Assembly: GCA_013397435.1 (NCBI GenBank)
Contig: VZRG01000530.1
Location: 58,395-122,394, forward strand
Source: Erythrocercus mccallii
Taxonomy: Eukaryota > Chordata > Aves > Passeriformes > Dicruridae
Length of the DNA: 64,000 bases
Direction of reading: 5' to 3'
Shown here: positions 8,341 through 22,640 of the stretch, piece after piece
Position numbering within the stretch: the stretch's first letter is position 1
Layout of the letters: each line of letters opens with the position of its first letter
The notes under the pieces: model-generated
Databases searched by the model: none
What the model saw: the letters and a program-made list of their open reading frames with translations, nothing else
What the model was told of the DNA's origin: nothing
Position numbers and translations under genes: made by a program

Positions 8341-10730
8341 GTTCTTCTTATCAGAAGAAAACATCATAGGGCAAAACCAAACCTGGGTAGCTATTACCTT
8401 TCTGGGAATAGGATGCTGCCTGAAAGGAGGGAGGGCCAGCACCTCCTGAGCTGATTTGGTGGGATGCACAACTTGTCTGGGTAACCTGAATTTTGAATGG
8501 GATGCAGGACATCACCTGCTTGTCATGGGGCAGGAGGAGGCTTTGTAGAGCAGGAACTATGGAGGAGTCAAGGACAGGTGGAGAAGTAGTATTACATGGT
8601 TTGTAAAAACAGAAAAGATGCAGAAATGTAAGGATGGAGCTGAGGAGAGAGGAATAGTTGACCATAGTAGATGGCTGAGCATAGTGTCAGCTACTCTTTG
8701 TGTAAACTGCAGCAAAAGCAACCAGCAGTGTTTAGCAGGACTCATATGGTCCTACCTGTGACCTGCAAAACTGCTGTATGAACCAAGACTGCACACCCTC
8801 CCCCCCATCATCATCTTCATATTGGGTTTTGTTTTATCTCTGACTCAGAAACTATGGACTCAGAAGCAAAGCACCTAAGCCCATGATGTTACTGTCAAGA
8901 CCCACCCAGGAGTGCAGGGGCCACATGAACTGTGTGAGGGACAATGATCTGTCCCTGGGGACTTGGGCTGGGCTGGCTGTGGGAGCCTGTCTGGATCCCC
9001 CAGGCCTGCTGCCAGACAGCAACCCTGCCTAGTGCTGGAGTGTGTGGAGCTGTGTTGGAAGAGGGTGGATGTCTCAGGCATCTCAGGCATCTCATGTCTG
9101 GGGGTCTGTGTGAGAGAGAAAGACATATTGGTGTGTTTATATGTGAGGATGTGTTTGTGTGTGCATGCATGTGCTGTTGATCTTTTGCAGTGTGAATACA
9201 TATATATGTCAGGAGAGAAGAGGAGTGAAGTCTGTGCAGAGATTTAAGAAAATCAATTAAATTCTGGTTTATTTTGAAATCTACAGTTCTGATAGGGGTT
9301 GAGGTGGAACCTTTGCTTTTCACACTAAAATAATAGATGTATTTTAGTTATGCAGTGTTAAACCACCTTTTTGAACCTCCACTAAGCCACTAAGGTAGTT
9401 CTGCAGACCACTTAAAAGCATGGGCTAAAGGATGTCCTGTCCTGTTTTCCTCTATGCATAGGCATGGCTTGGGTAAGAACTCTCCCGACTTCTTGGGCAG
9501 AATTTCATCCCTGTTTCACTCTTCTGTGGTAGCAAGCAGAACTGCAAACAGATCCAGGGCCTTTCTAGAGATACTTCCAGATCTATTCCTGCAAGCTTCC
9601 CTGGGCCTCAGCTCAGAAGAGTATGTGTGTGTTGTGGGATGAACTCCTACATGGAACACTGGCAGGACCCAGAGCACTCCAGCATTTTGTCACCTGTGCA
9701 GAAAGGTACAATATTGGTAAAGCAGCATCCAGATTATGGGTGTGACTGTCAACACAGAGCTAAATAAAGGACAAACTCCTGGGAGGAAGAAATGAGGAGT
9801 AAGTTAGTCTGTGATGATCATTGCAGTCATGGTTGATCACAGGGAAATCGCTGCAAAGGATTGCCCCAGCTTTATGCCAGCCCTTCTGGAGGCACCCATT
9901 AACTGTTGAGACACTCACAGGATGGGACATCAATATCTGCCTTAGCCAGGCAGAAATATCACAGCTTTTGGGGGGAGGTCAGGAGCTTTTGAGCTTTTTT
10001 GGGGGGGTCAAAAGGTTGATCCTTTCCTTGATTTCTAAGAATGAATGAATGAAAAAATGAATGAAAGGCCTGATTTCGTCCGCCTGTTTATAAATCGGTG
10101 CAGAAGTTTAAGCATTAATGTGCTCAAGATCTGGTGGCTGCAACTACAATGTTGCCCCTCATCAATGTGTTATACACGTTGTGCATACACACAAATTACA
10201 GTTGGATTGAAATAAGGCTGTTCTGCATTCCCCATACAGCAAGCACATATACACGTAATTTAGGTCACAAAGGCTGTTCACTGTGGTAAAACTCACTTGC
10301 TGATGATTCCTTGGAATATCGGGCAATGTGTTACATACATGCACTCCTAGAGACAGCCTGCCTGTGTGTTTTTGATGCTGAAGCCTTCAATTGGGTGTTT
10401 TCTCAGAGGTTTTATCTTTATATTGCAAAGATCATTGAAATCAATTGAAGTTTCCCTACTAATTTCCACGGCCAGGTATTTTAATTCCTATGGATTCTAG
10501 GTGGAAGCATGGTCAGGACCATATCCCTTCAAAAGGGATGAGGGAGCACATAGCAACTTTCCTCACTGGCGTTTATGCTGTAATTTGCTCCGTGTAGAAA
10601 GCACACCAGGAAACAGGCTGAGAACTCTCACTGGTACAAATTTCTGCTCAGCAACAGCAAACGGGCAGAATGAATTTATAAACGGTATGAGAGCAGGACC
10701 CGTTTCTCGTCTTCTTCCACCTCTTTTTCC
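8341..10730. other. Intergenic, no gene recognised
   Basis: Unique-looking sequence with a few short tandem features: a GT-rich stretch near 9120-9210 and GAAT copies at about 10040-10068. No open frame shows a domain or codon bias. Confidence 0.55.
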
Positions 10731-10739
10731 TTCCTATCG

Positions 10740-11240
10740 CCTCGGCAGCTCGTACAGCCAAGGACGCGGAGAAGCTGAGAGGCATCTCCCGTTGTTCGTC
10801 CTCCCCACCTGGGCTGGGCTCGGCTCGGCCGGCAGGGCTGGGGCTGCGGGCGGCTCCGCGGGCCGGGCCGGGCTGTGCTGCCGGCGGCCACCGGAGGGCA
10901 CGATTCCCCGCGGCCCCGCTGCGGCTCCGGGCGAGTCGCTCCCGCCTTGGCCGGAGCCCCGTCAGGCTGGGTCACCCGAGTTTCGGGGCCATGCAGTGCT
11001 GCCCGCCCGCTCCCGGCTCTGTTCGCCCGTGTTTCAGAGAGCCCCGAGGGTTTTTTCTCGCCGAGGCGGCGCCAGGCGGCCGCAGCGCCGCTGCCCACCC
11101 GAGGGGCGGCCGTGCTGGGTCCTGCGGGGAGATCCGGCTCACGGATCCCCCGCGGACATACGGACACGGGTGGGCTTCTAGCTGCCGACGCTTTGACACT
11201 CGTTTCGTTCGGAAGCTCTGGAAAATAGATGGATAACGCG
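10740..11240. promoter_or_regulatory. Orphan CpG island, with a small satellite island at 11390-11480
   Basis: CpG-dense and GC-rich. The flanks are AT-rich, and it is about 4.6 kb upstream of TWIST1 and 12 kb from FERD3L. Open frames up to 226 codons cross it but are Pro/Ala/Arg/Gly-rich on both strands and resemble no family. It may be the promoter of a non-coding transcript or a Polycomb-target island of the TWIST1-FERD3L domain. Confidence 0.7.
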
Positions 11241-11499
11241 GAGCTCCTCTAACGAGTCAGTTTCGTTGTCAAAATTGCCACAATGATTTTTATTTAATTT
11301 TTAAGGTCGTTGTCATGTGGCCGTTCGTGTAAAAAGTCTTAGCACCTTGCTGCCACGAAATGATTGTTCCCAGGGTTGTTCCCAGGTTGTGTCCATCCTT
11401 CCCGCCTCTGGGCCGGCGGCAGGGAGCGCTGCGCTCCCCGCGCACCGGCCTTCGGCATCTCCCGCATCCACCCTCTCCTCCCAGCTCTCGATTCTGTGC

Positions 11500-14400
11500 A
11501 AGGCCAAGAAATACCTATATCCTATTGGCAAACTACCACTCCCACATAGGAGACAGGTGTCCCAAAAAATTAAGATCTGAGATTATTTTCAACGCGCGTT
11601 TTTATATAAAATCTTTTATTCAGCTCCAGAAATGATTTGTGGCCTTGGATCGGGCTGTTTAAGTAGATCCTAAGTACCTTGGTGGAAGGCTGAGTAGTAT
11701 CCTCTCATGTATCCTAGACACATCATCACAAGAGATCAACATATCTAATGCTTCGGTGGAGTTCTGCCCCTAATTATGGCCCTGGGTCTTGTTTATGTGA
11801 TTTCACATGTAAGTCTGAAAAGATCACATAGTAAAACAATCTTATCTACACTCCAGGGAATAATAGTTATTTTTATTAATAATGGAGCTTATTGGCTATT
11901 TCAGGTCCTTTGATATTTTTTATTTTCCATCTCTTCCATCTTTCCTGAATTATGTAAATATATTTTTCCTTGTATTCTTCCTACTCCCACACATTACTCA
12001 AATCTATATATTCAGTCTCTCAGTACACTTGGCCCACAGAAACTCTGTTGAATTTCAGGCCCTTTTAGCTACAAATTCTGCTTTTTTTTCCAAGGTGGGC
12101 GAGGATGTACCTCCAGCACCGGTGATGGATAAAGCATTCCATAAAACTTTCTTATGTGTGGACTCAAACTCTTCACAGCTCAAGCAATTAGAATCCGAGC
12201 TGTAGGGCCAGAATTTCAGCATGGAAGTGGACTTTCACCTTGTTAGCCGTGTCTGCAACCCTGGGAAAAACCCCCTCCCCTCGTGCTTCCTACTATATGT
12301 GGTCTCTTTTAGGATTTCAGGTGCTCTTGGAATCTCACAGATGAAAATGAAAAAGAAGTCATGTGAAAAGTAACCATAACTCATAAATGAACATAGAAAT
12401 TCAATAGACAGGACAACAGGCTGTTTTTTACATCTGAAGCAGGCAGTAAATTCTGGTGTGAGGGAAAGAGCATGGAAGGTCATCCCAATGTACAGTATGC
12501 TTTCCTGGGCAAAGGAAATATTGGGGTTTTTTTGATTGGTAGGCTGACTGAATGCCAGGTCTCCAAGTTGGAACCCATCCATCTTCTCCTCCCGGCCACA
12601 GCCCACATGAGCTGAATGTAGCCATGCAGAGGGGAGCCTGGAGGGGAAAGGTTCACAGAAATTGAACACTCATCTCACTCTTTCCAAAATTACCTTACTT
12701 CCAAGGACATCTACCTAGAGCTAGAAAAACTTTTGAGGGAGCAAGGGTTTATTTCCATCTCTGCCATGCTGTATTTCCTTTCAGAAAAGGCAGTCAGCAT
12801 GGATCAAAGTTTCCATACTCCTTTCTACGTGGGGAGATTATAACTGTTTGGTGCTATGGGCTATCAGCTATGATGCCTAAAGATCTGCTATCCATCATTA
12901 CCCCTCATTTTACAGCCTCAAACTCAATTCCTCCAGAATATAAGATGATTATTAGGTTACCTTGCTCACAAAGGACTGATCTGTTCATAGGTCCACATCC
13001 TGGCTTTATTTTCTTACCGAAGATTATATAGTAAGCCAACAATGAAGCTGATCTACAGCAAAAATCTAGGTTCCCAAATTCCAAAGGCAATTTTCCAGAG
13101 AGGTAGTAGTTTATTGGTATGTTAAAGTAAATTAGCACACATTCACTCTTCACGTATCTATGTCTGTACTTGACTATTTATGAACTCTGATCTCTAAACA
13201 AACATCTGTACTTGTATTTATGTAAAATACTGTACTGCTTCTGCCTTGAAAAGTATATCAGACATTCTCATGCCAAAATCTACTATCTGACCTTGCAGCA
13301 CTAAAAATAGTTCATGTCAGAAGCAGAGAAATATTTGTTTCTCCTTTTAGAATATTTGTGCTTACATTCATTAAGGACTCGATCCAAAATCCTTTGATGT
13401 CAAGGAGACTGCTTCAGTGGCCTTTGAATCGAGTCTTAAAAAAGGTCAATTAAACTTTAAATAAAATAAAAATTATAATTGGTCCAGCCTAAGAATATTA
13501 GAGATACATAAGAAAGTCTGCCTTTGGAGTAAAGCACGAGTCATTGTTCTCTAATATTTAGCTGAACTTGTGGAATTTTTCATTATTAAAACAATAATCC
13601 TTTTCAATAATGTTATAATTAATTTTTAGTCTTCAAAACATCCACATTTTGCTGCATAGTAGAAATGTTGTTGCTGACCTAGCAAGTGCAAGGATACTTT
13701 GAGCTCAGTGGGGCATATACGGACTGGACCCTAAGCAGTAAGATATGGCCCAGGTTTTAAAAGTCAGAGCAGAGACCTAATTCCAAAATACTCTTCTGAC
13801 TCTAAAATATGTTCAGGTTTATGCTGCACTCCATATTTGAGCAACTTATGACATTTTCTAATGTCTGATCTAATGTTAGGCTTTGTTTTTCACACTTTGC
13901 CGAAGGACTAATGCAGCTCTTGGCAACTTCAGATGCTGTAGGTAGATGATGTTCAGTGGAATATAGCAAAGGCTTTAATTCAAAATGGTGAACTTTATAG
14001 TTTGGTTGGTAATCCATTTCTCTACAAGAATGCATAGTGTTTAGAGCATCCAGTTTAATAAAAAATAAACCAGTATTAAAACAAGCTACAGCCTCACAGA
14101 ACTTACTGTACTGCTTCCTTGTAATCACAGTATCAGGGGCTTGAGTAATTTGAATGACATATCTGCAGGAATTTTTGCTGAATCTGGGTTATTTGACGGT
14201 AAAATGGTCATCATTCCTTCCAAAGAGATAGAAGTTTGATCAATTATATTTCAATGGCTTACCGCCATATGCTATCTACAGTGACATTTATGATCTATTT
14301 TTGTTATCCCCAAGTGGCCTTCAACCTAGCAGTTGTCTGCCAACATGTTAAAGTTTTCGTCAGTGAAAATCCTTTAGTGTCTTGGAAAGATTCATGATGT

Positions 14401-17400
14401 TGTCTTTTGGCCAAAGTCCATTATGGGTAACTACAACTTTATCTACATTCAACGTATGTAATTGAGTGGCTATGGTATGGCACACTGTCATTTGGCTTAA
14501 TTTCAATCAACTAAGATAACTCTCTGTTATTTTCTTTCCTATAACACTGTGTCATGTTGATGTAAAAAGTGAAACAGCTGCCACATTCTCCTTCTTGAGG
14601 ATGCATCCCAGAATGGGCTGTTTCTTCTGAGAGGACATCATAGCCTCCAATTTGGCAGGTAAAATTTTGCAACACCAAATCCTTCCATCTGTGGTTTCAT
14701 GTTGTCAGTTCATTGCAGGAACTAATAGTCTGGTCTGGATGTCAAACTATCTGATTTGTTAGTGTAACTGGCAGGTTAACTGTCTAAGTCCTACCATTTC
14801 CTCACAGAATTCACTGTGGGTAGGAAATTTCATCCAGAAAAGAAGAAAAATAACTGTCTTTAAAGATTAGAGGCACTGTTGGGAAATTAGGTTCTTAATG
14901 CTAAATCAGATGTATGATAGGAAGCACTTCACAATTGCTCACATTAAGGGTAGGGGGTCAACCCAAAGGCATATAGATAGGAGGAAAAAAGGCAATACAG
15001 TCACTCAACTATTAATACGAGAAACAGCCCTTCGTATTTCCACAGATCTAATGTGCATCAGAAACAAGTTCCACTGATATAGAGGTAGAAGATGCTTTTT
15101 CATTCCTTGTGGTTATGGGAATGGGAGGCATTGTATTTCTTTACACATATGCCTCCCAAACTGATCATTGAGGAAAAAAGCATTTCTGCTACTCCTTAAT
15201 TCATAGAAGTTAGCAAAATATTATATGACAAAAAGTTGCCATTAAACTTTGCTCAAGAGAGTTTGAAAATGGCATGTGAAATAAATCCATGCTGGAATAG
15301 GTGCTACTGTAAGGGCATCAAAATTGAAGGGAATGGGTTAGCAGCTCCCCAGTAACATCTGTGGCATCACAAATGATGCAGATAAGCACCACTCCATTGC
15401 AATACAGATGCAGGAGAGCAATGCCATGCAGGCAGTAGCAGCATTATATATGGAGTGGAGAGAAACCACAGCAAATATGGGTTTGTGTTTTCCATAGCTT
15501 TTCACCAAGAAACCTCCATGGTGTCACCTGTATTTCCACCATGCTGCTGCAAGGTTACCTTTACCAACCTCTGTGTAGACTTTCTGTCATTTGAAAATGT
15601 GTCACTGGATGTTTTCAGCAAAAGAAAATACTTTGAACAAAAAGTCTTCTCTTTTAATCTTTAAGATCACACTACATTTTTGGGGTGGTATTTGGTACTT
15701 ATGCACCATGGAAGTGATTCAGAAACCCTCAATAAATATTTTTAATGGCCCATAGCTTCACAAGAACTGTGTTCTGTAAGGGGAAACACAATTGAAGTGA
15801 ATGTCATTAGAACTTTTCCTTTGCAGTGTCTTTCTCAGATATCTATCATGTCTTTCCAGCTTGAAGGCAAAAGCCACTGTTCTTATACACCAAAATTCTC
15901 TCCAGTCAAATATTTGGATCATGCACTGGATCCTTCAAACAGTTTGGCCAATGGTATGCTAAAGATTCATGTTTCTACTACTCTCAAAAACAAGATGAAA
16001 AATTTATCTGGTTTTGTTCTGTTTTGGTTGGTTTGTTTGTTTGTCGGGTTTTTTGGGTTTGGCAGGAGATATGCCTGCGCATTTTAAATTTTTAAAATAT
16101 GTCAAATGCATTGCTTTGGTAGAACTTTTTTCTCTCCAAGGGCAAACCTTGTGCTATTAACATCACAGAACTTCCTCAGCATAATGCGGTTCAGTCCATA
16201 GGCATGGCATTTGTGATCTGAGAGGGGAAATCAGTTTTTTCCTGGATATCTGAAACACATAACAGTGAGAACTGACCTATGCTGTTGTCAATCCAAGTAC
16301 AGCTGACAGAATAAAGTAATGAATAGATGGATGTTTCCAAATCTAATACCCTGGAGATGGTAAAGGTGTTTGCAGCTATAGGACCTAAAGTCCATCTTGC
16401 CAAGGACTGGTTTAGTACTTTGAGCACAGTTATCAGTACTTCAGAGAAAATTTCATTTGCTCGTGATTAAAATTTGGGTTCTGTATGTCACAGAGGCGGC
16501 ACCTGATGAAGGCCTAAACTGTCAGTTTAATCATATTTGGCAACATTCAAGATATCTGCAAAGAAAATTTAAATGGAGTCAGATGTAATATGAAATGAAT
16601 TCCACACGCCTTCATGTAAGACAGAGAACGATCTGAGATAGCCCTTCGTTTTACAGTCTCTCAATCATCTTTTCCCTTTTTTCCTCCATTACTTTCATTC
16701 ATCATCCTACAACTTTTACATCTGGTAGTCTGCAGAGTTATGAGAGTCAATGATGTTGCATAGTTACTGCAGTGTTCTGGCATATAATTAAATAATTATA
16801 AAAATATCTTTCTGCATATTCACTTAAAGCTCTTTATATTTTGTATCATATATGATAATATTAACAACAACAAAAAAGTGAACTATTGAGATTGTAAGTA
16901 CTCACAAATGTCCCCAGATGATGTTGCTGCGGCCCAAATATCTGATTCAGCTCCAAGTTATTTAAAAATAAGTTTAAAATTATGTCTGTACTCTGAAAAT
17001 TTCCTGGCAACTCAATGACTTAGTAATGTACATTATTCTAAAAGACTTCATTGGAGCTTCAGTGCCCAAGACCAGGCCCAAGAACACCTTGAAACATCTG
17101 AAACACTTCAGCATTTGGATAATTACATACTTTTGGGACCAACCCACATTTCTCTTTGGAAAATGTTTCCCCTGCATGGCTGCAGACAACAGATGGATCA
17201 TACGATCTCTGCATTTGGAAAGATGGCATAATTCTGGCAGACTGTCAGTTAAGTGAAGGAGGCTGATTTCAGATCCTCATTAAGAAAATATACAACCACA
17301 CGGAGCGGACTGAATGGCAGAAAGTGATTGCTGGCGCCAGCTTTAATAGAAAATATAGCACACTTGAAACATGAAATCTGCTGAGCTGTGGCTGGATCTA

Positions 17401-20400
17401 GATCACGTTTTATATTCTTTTCCCAAATAAATGTGTTCTAAAGGAGACATTCTGTGAAGTATAAGGGCCTTTGCCAGGAGGGAGGGGAGCAGAGCAGCAA
17501 AGGGTTAAAAGGCAGATTCAAAGAGCTGCCAGGTCTAAGGTTGGAGCTGGGTGCCAAGGCTTTATTGAGTCTTCCTTTACACTTGCAAAAGTTTCTGTTT
17601 AATGCAAATTTCCTTTACATTTCTAGTCTCTTGGTATATTTTTTAGGGTGCAGATGGAACTTTACCCAGAAATACCCCTTAGGGAGAGCATGAGCCCTTC
17701 CTACTGCAGGGCTGTGGGAAAAAGGCCAAGTGACTTCTTTACACACATTTCCACATGGAAACAGCCCTGCCAAGCCCCTGAGAGCTTGAATAGGAAACCC
17801 AGGGCACTGTAAAGTGTAATATAGTTTCGCAGCAACACTGGATATGAGCAATAATTTCACTGTAATCACTACTCACAGCTAAAGAGAAAAGGACTGGTGG
17901 GGCTGCACACCTCCATTTCACCATCAAACACCAAAATAATGACTATGGCTTCAGGTCACAGCTTTTGTTTCAGCAGTGACATCAGGATCTTTATATGATA
18001 TCTCATCTTGGCCACACAAAATAATGAACAATCATAAATCACTGGTTGATTTGAAAGCCTTTGCTAAACTATCTTTTAGCAAGATCAGAGAAAGCATCTA
18101 TCTCACGTGAACCTGAGAAGTTCGAGCAGTAATGGTAGTTGCTGTGGTATATCTATTCCTATATCCTTTGTTCTATAGCTACCACTCTTCCTTCTGATAA
18201 CTGTAAGTTTCAAAAGTTGGAATCATTAACAAGGTTAAAGACTGCATGAGAAGTAAACAATTCTAGAAATAAAAAGGAATATCAACATCTGAATTAACTT
18301 CTCTCAGTGCATGTGTTTATGTTGAAGACTGTCCATTCACAGATTTCCTCTTTGCTATGTAGAAAATCATAAAATGTACTACTTGTCCTTGAGCTCCTGT
18401 AAGACTTGGAGCAAGAGAAGATGGAACTGGAATTCATAGGGACAGTTATTATCTTTCTTTTGCTTTCAGAGCTAAGGAGAGATAATTAAACCAACAGGAT
18501 ACCCTTCATCTCTCTTTTTGAAATTATGGCAGAGGTACGACAAAAAATATAAACAGCCTTAGAATCTCAGCATGCCTGATTGTTTGAAATAAAGTCATGG
18601 GTAACAATAGTGAAGCCTGAACTTCTGTAGTGCAACAACTTTTTGTGTGAATCATTCAAAACCCCTCAGCATGGGAGGACATGATCTCTGTCCCCGTTGT
18701 GGCACTGAAGCCTTCGAGAGCAGCAAAAGCCACACTAAGATAATATAATGCACACAACAATTTGAATATGGTACAGTCTTTGTAAGTATATATTAAAGTG
18801 GAAAACTGTACTACAAAAGTAAAGATAACAGAATTACTTCCCTGTTTTGATTTCTTCGAAGAAATAGGAATTTCAGGTATGTAAGGACCACTGAACTGGA
18901 GTGTAGCTGGTGATCAGCAGAGTGAGTAGTATGAAAAATTCAAAGGCCTAAACTTCAGTGCCAGCCAGACAAAAGGTAATCGCTGAAACTAGGATAGAGA
19001 AGGGAAAAAGCAAAATTTGGAAGAAACACAATTTAAAAAATATCTGAGCTGCACTTCTCAAAAAGATAAAATCTAGGTAATTACAATTGAACATTTTTAT
19101 TCTGTCAGTTCTTTTATTCGGCTATATTGCTGTGACAAATGCTCATCTCACTATCTGAAACAAACTATTTTTTTGAGCAGAGTTGAAGAGCAAATAATCT
19201 GATTATATATTTAGCAAGTTTTTAGAAAAAGCACAAATTTACTGTGCTACAAAAAGAGCATAAGCAGCACACCTATCCATCCTTGTAACTATTCTCTTGT
19301 ATTACTAGGAAAAGCTTGGCTGTCGTTGCAGATTAGTAGCATTCAAGCCTAATGAAACAACAATTACTCAACATGCAGAGCAGTCACAATTTAAGCTTCA
19401 GTATTTTAGCTATTTTTAATTTTAAAAAAGCCTACCAAAAGCCAGAAGTCCAAGTAAATTGAAAGGACAAGTAGGGTCGTAGAGAAATTCTCTTTGAGAA
19501 AAATCACCTATCTTAAAAATAAATCAAAACCACTTTTCCATTACTTTTGCTTATTAACTCCATGACTTCAAAAACTAATTTATTTTAAAGTTTGTAAAAA
19601 AAAAAATAAAAGTGTTGTTGGACTAAGACTTCACTTATCAAGTTTCATTCTTGAGGGAATTTTTATAGCTGAGTTATAAACCCTCCACAGTTGAGTGTTT
19701 ATAATGGAAATGCTGACAAATGTGATAATAAACACCAATCATGGGACCATAGTAGCTGATCAGAGAGTGGATGCAGAAGTTTGCAGTGCTATCATAATAT
19801 TTTGTTCTGTTTCCAGCACTAGTTTGCTTCAATCTTTCAGGTTCAGCAGCTGTAAAACAAGAGCAATCTAACCAGAGATTGCAAAATCATTTGATTATTT
19901 ATACTTCTCTTTGAAAGCTACAAAATGTCTCTCAAATATGATTTCATTTAGTCTTATTTTTTTGGTTTACATGTTTGAATACTAATTGTAACATGATAGC
20001 TTCAAGGGAACTCAAATTTCTACCAAAAGTCAGTCTTCAGTGGCCAAAGAGAACATAAAAAAACCATCCTCAGACCAGGGTCTAAAAATGGGCTATGATC
20101 AAACAGCTCTAAGGCTTTAAAAAGCCCCTTATTATCTTTTCCCAGAAGTAATTGACACTGTCAGTTTTTGTTCTTAATGCGGTGATAATGGCACTGTGCT
20201 TTGGCGAGACCGAGGAGTTGGACTCAGCCGTGGTGGCAGCAGGCATTCTGAGCAAGAGAAGGCTGTTCACACCAGTGGGTGAAATCCAAGCCTTGCTGAA
20301 GTTAGCAGCATTTCTGCACTCTGTTAGGGCTGGGGCTTCACTGTCTTCCCAAACCTGACAGGCTGTTACACTGTACTGACTCCAGAGATTAGAATGCAGC

Positions 20401-22070
20401 TATCTTGGACTGAGACAGGTATTAGGGGAGAAAGTACCCCACAGTTTTGCTGTTTCAGTGAGATGGGATTGCAACTCGATCAGGAAGCTCGTCTGCAATG
20501 TTCCCGTAATTGGTTTATACTCTTACCAGACTAAACCTTCAGGATTTCGACACATCCACAGGAGCCAAGGGATGGGTCAGTATGGAATCTTGCTGTTTCA
20601 CTGAGCTCCTTATGGGTGTAAGGACATGCTTTAGTTTCAACATGGGTTCCTTGGACAAAATCGCATTTAGACTGCTTATTTGGTAAATCTTCATCAGTTT
20701 TGGAAAAGCATGAAACAAACATACAAACAAAAGAGCCCATTCCATCACATTCTCACGTCATATAAATCAATGTGTGGTCCAAGGGCAGCTCAAAATACAT
20801 CTTGGTATTTTTTCTATGCTGTTTACTACTGTGTTCATTGGCTTATACCACAACTGCATTTTTAATTTCTAATGTTTTTAGCATCAGTGGCTCATATAAG
20901 AATGTTACTACTGTTTGTATTGCTGCAAAATTTCCAGTGATCCCTTAGAAATCAGGATTCATAATGCAAGATCCATTTGTATTTAAAAATAAAATGTAAC
21001 ATATCCTTTCTGCTTTTCTCTAGTCTCTAACACAAGCATGAAAAAACTTGGGTCTTGAACAAATTCCAGTGTTTTGTTATTAAATCAAGAAGAGAAAACC
21101 AATAATTTTTGAATTATCTGTTACAGACATGTTTACATTATGAATCTCCTCACTTAAGACTCTATGTGCTATAGAGTTCTAATTTTATCCAATGACATGA
21201 GCAAGAAAAATTATGAAAAGTTATATAATCATACAGTGAGAGATCATAGAGAAATAGGCGTAAGAAGTGAATATTAAATTGCATATTTCATTGTCCTTAA
21301 AAAATCCTTCATAATTTTGCCTGACATGATGGTAACTAAAGTGGGATTGGGTTATGAGAACAATTGTTGATTTTGGAACATTGTTCATTCGTAGTTCCTT
21401 TCCTTGTTTTATTTTTAGGAAAAAAAAAAAAAAGAAAACAAACCCCAAAACAACACAAAACCATCTGAGGAGATGAAACCCCCCAGTTCCTAGAAAGGAT
21501 CCAGCTGCGCTAACTATCCAACTGCCTCTTGGAAAAAAAAAGCGTTTTGACAAATGGAGAGCAGATGCAACGTGTGGAGTCAGGGAGGTCAACAAAAACA
21601 AGTAGAAAAAACCCCAAGGAAACAAGTGAAAAGAGAAAGAATATTAGAGTATTAATACAGGATATTAGATCTCTCATGATAATATTAAAGTGAATAGAAT
21701 GAGAAAAAGAAGACGAATCACCACAGAGCTGACAAAACTCGAGAGAACAAATAAGAGACATAGGATCCTAGCTATACTAGCCAGAATCCAGGCTAAATCT
21801 TGATTTTACTAATATCACGGTAATTTTATATAATGGAGATAAAGACTGTCTTATGAAGTCAAGCAGAACCACTGCCCTGAATGGGCAGTTTAATGCGAGT
21901 GGACCGGGCTCTGAGCAGGCTGGCTGTTGCCTGTCCGCTGCGAACGGGGGGAGAAATCTTTCCTAGCAGCAGCAAAGGAAGGTGCCAGCAGCAGAGAGAA
22001 GGGGGGAGAGGAGAGGGAAGAGAGGGCAGAGGCACATCAAGATGAGTCGGAGAAGCTTCTAGGGGAGACC
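11500..22070. other. AT-rich intergenic interval between TWIST1 and FERD3L
   Basis: About 10.5 kb with no supported gene. Open frames are short, isolated and without domains. The interval holds a GTTT-rich tract (16015-16062) and a CpG-containing palindrome, CTGGCGCCAG (17331-17340), in otherwise CpG-poor sequence. No CR1 fragment could be recognised, which makes the interval notably repeat-poor. Confidence 0.55.
16015..16062. repeat. GTTT/GGTTTT-rich low-complexity tract
   Basis: Interrupted GTTT and GGTTTT units. A similar tract occurs at 3044-3110. It is low-complexity sequence with no attached element recognised. Confidence 0.7.
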
Positions 22071-22079
22071 CTGGGCCCC

Positions 22080-22640
22080 ACACCCAGGCCGATCATGGCC
22101 ACCTCCCGCCGCTGTCGCTTTCCCGGCATCTCGCCCCTTTTCAGAGATGCCTGCAAAGGAAGACATCAGTAGGTACCCTAGATTGAGATCCCCGGGGAGG
22201 ACCCTATATCCATCCCCGGGGTATGCCTGCCTCGGGCTTCCCCCTTTCCGCCCGCTCCGGCTTTTTAGAATGTATTTCATTATTTTTATTCCCTGCAGAG
22301 ATGAAACGTGGTGGGTGTGTGCGTGGGTGGGTGTGTGTGTGTGCGCGTTTGTAAGGGGCTGTGCCGTGAGAGAGAAGACGTCTCCGCTTGACATCCCCAA
22401 AACCAAAGCCCACAAACTCACAAGTTTTCTCTCTCAGGAGGGCGCAGAGGGCTTCCCAGGCCGGCCCCGCCGGTGCCGGGGAGGCTGCGGGGCATCCCGG
22501 GCAGCCGCACCTCGCCCCGCCGGGCTGGGGCGGCGCGGGCCGGGCGCTGCTGCCCCAGCTCCCGCCTGGTGCGAGCCACGGCGCTGGCCGCCCACAAGCA
22601 AGGACAGAGCCGCTCCCGGGAAGAAAACCGTGACAACAAG
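22080..22640. promoter_or_regulatory. CpG island downstream of FERD3L
   Basis: GC-rich, CpG-containing sequence, densest at 22440-22640. It includes a TG/GGGTG tract (22311-22351) able in principle to adopt Z-DNA. Overlapping open frames on both strands (up to 196 codons) lack a domain. It lies beyond the FERD3L 3' end and has no assigned gene. Confidence 0.6.
22311..22351. repeat. GT/GGGTG microsatellite
   Basis: Alternating GT with GGGTG and GCGCG interruptions over about 40 bases, at the edge of the CpG island. Confidence 0.85.

Noticed and set aside
8050..8469. Open frames of 134 and 137 codons encoding Phe-Leu-Pro or Gly-Arg-Gln repeats
   Set aside because: They are translations of the CCTTCCTG microsatellite and have no codon structure beyond the repeat.
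10501..11181. A 226-codon plus-strand frame
   Set aside because: It crosses an AT-rich to CpG-island boundary, overlaps opposing frames and has no recognisable domain.
12235..12669. A 144-codon minus-strand frame
   Set aside because: No domain, no repeat similarity and no promoter context; its length is within chance expectation for a 64-kb window.
21221..21761. A Phe-rich 134-codon frame and its neighbour
   Set aside because: The hydrophobic run comes from an A-rich homopolymer stretch near 21420; it has no family features.
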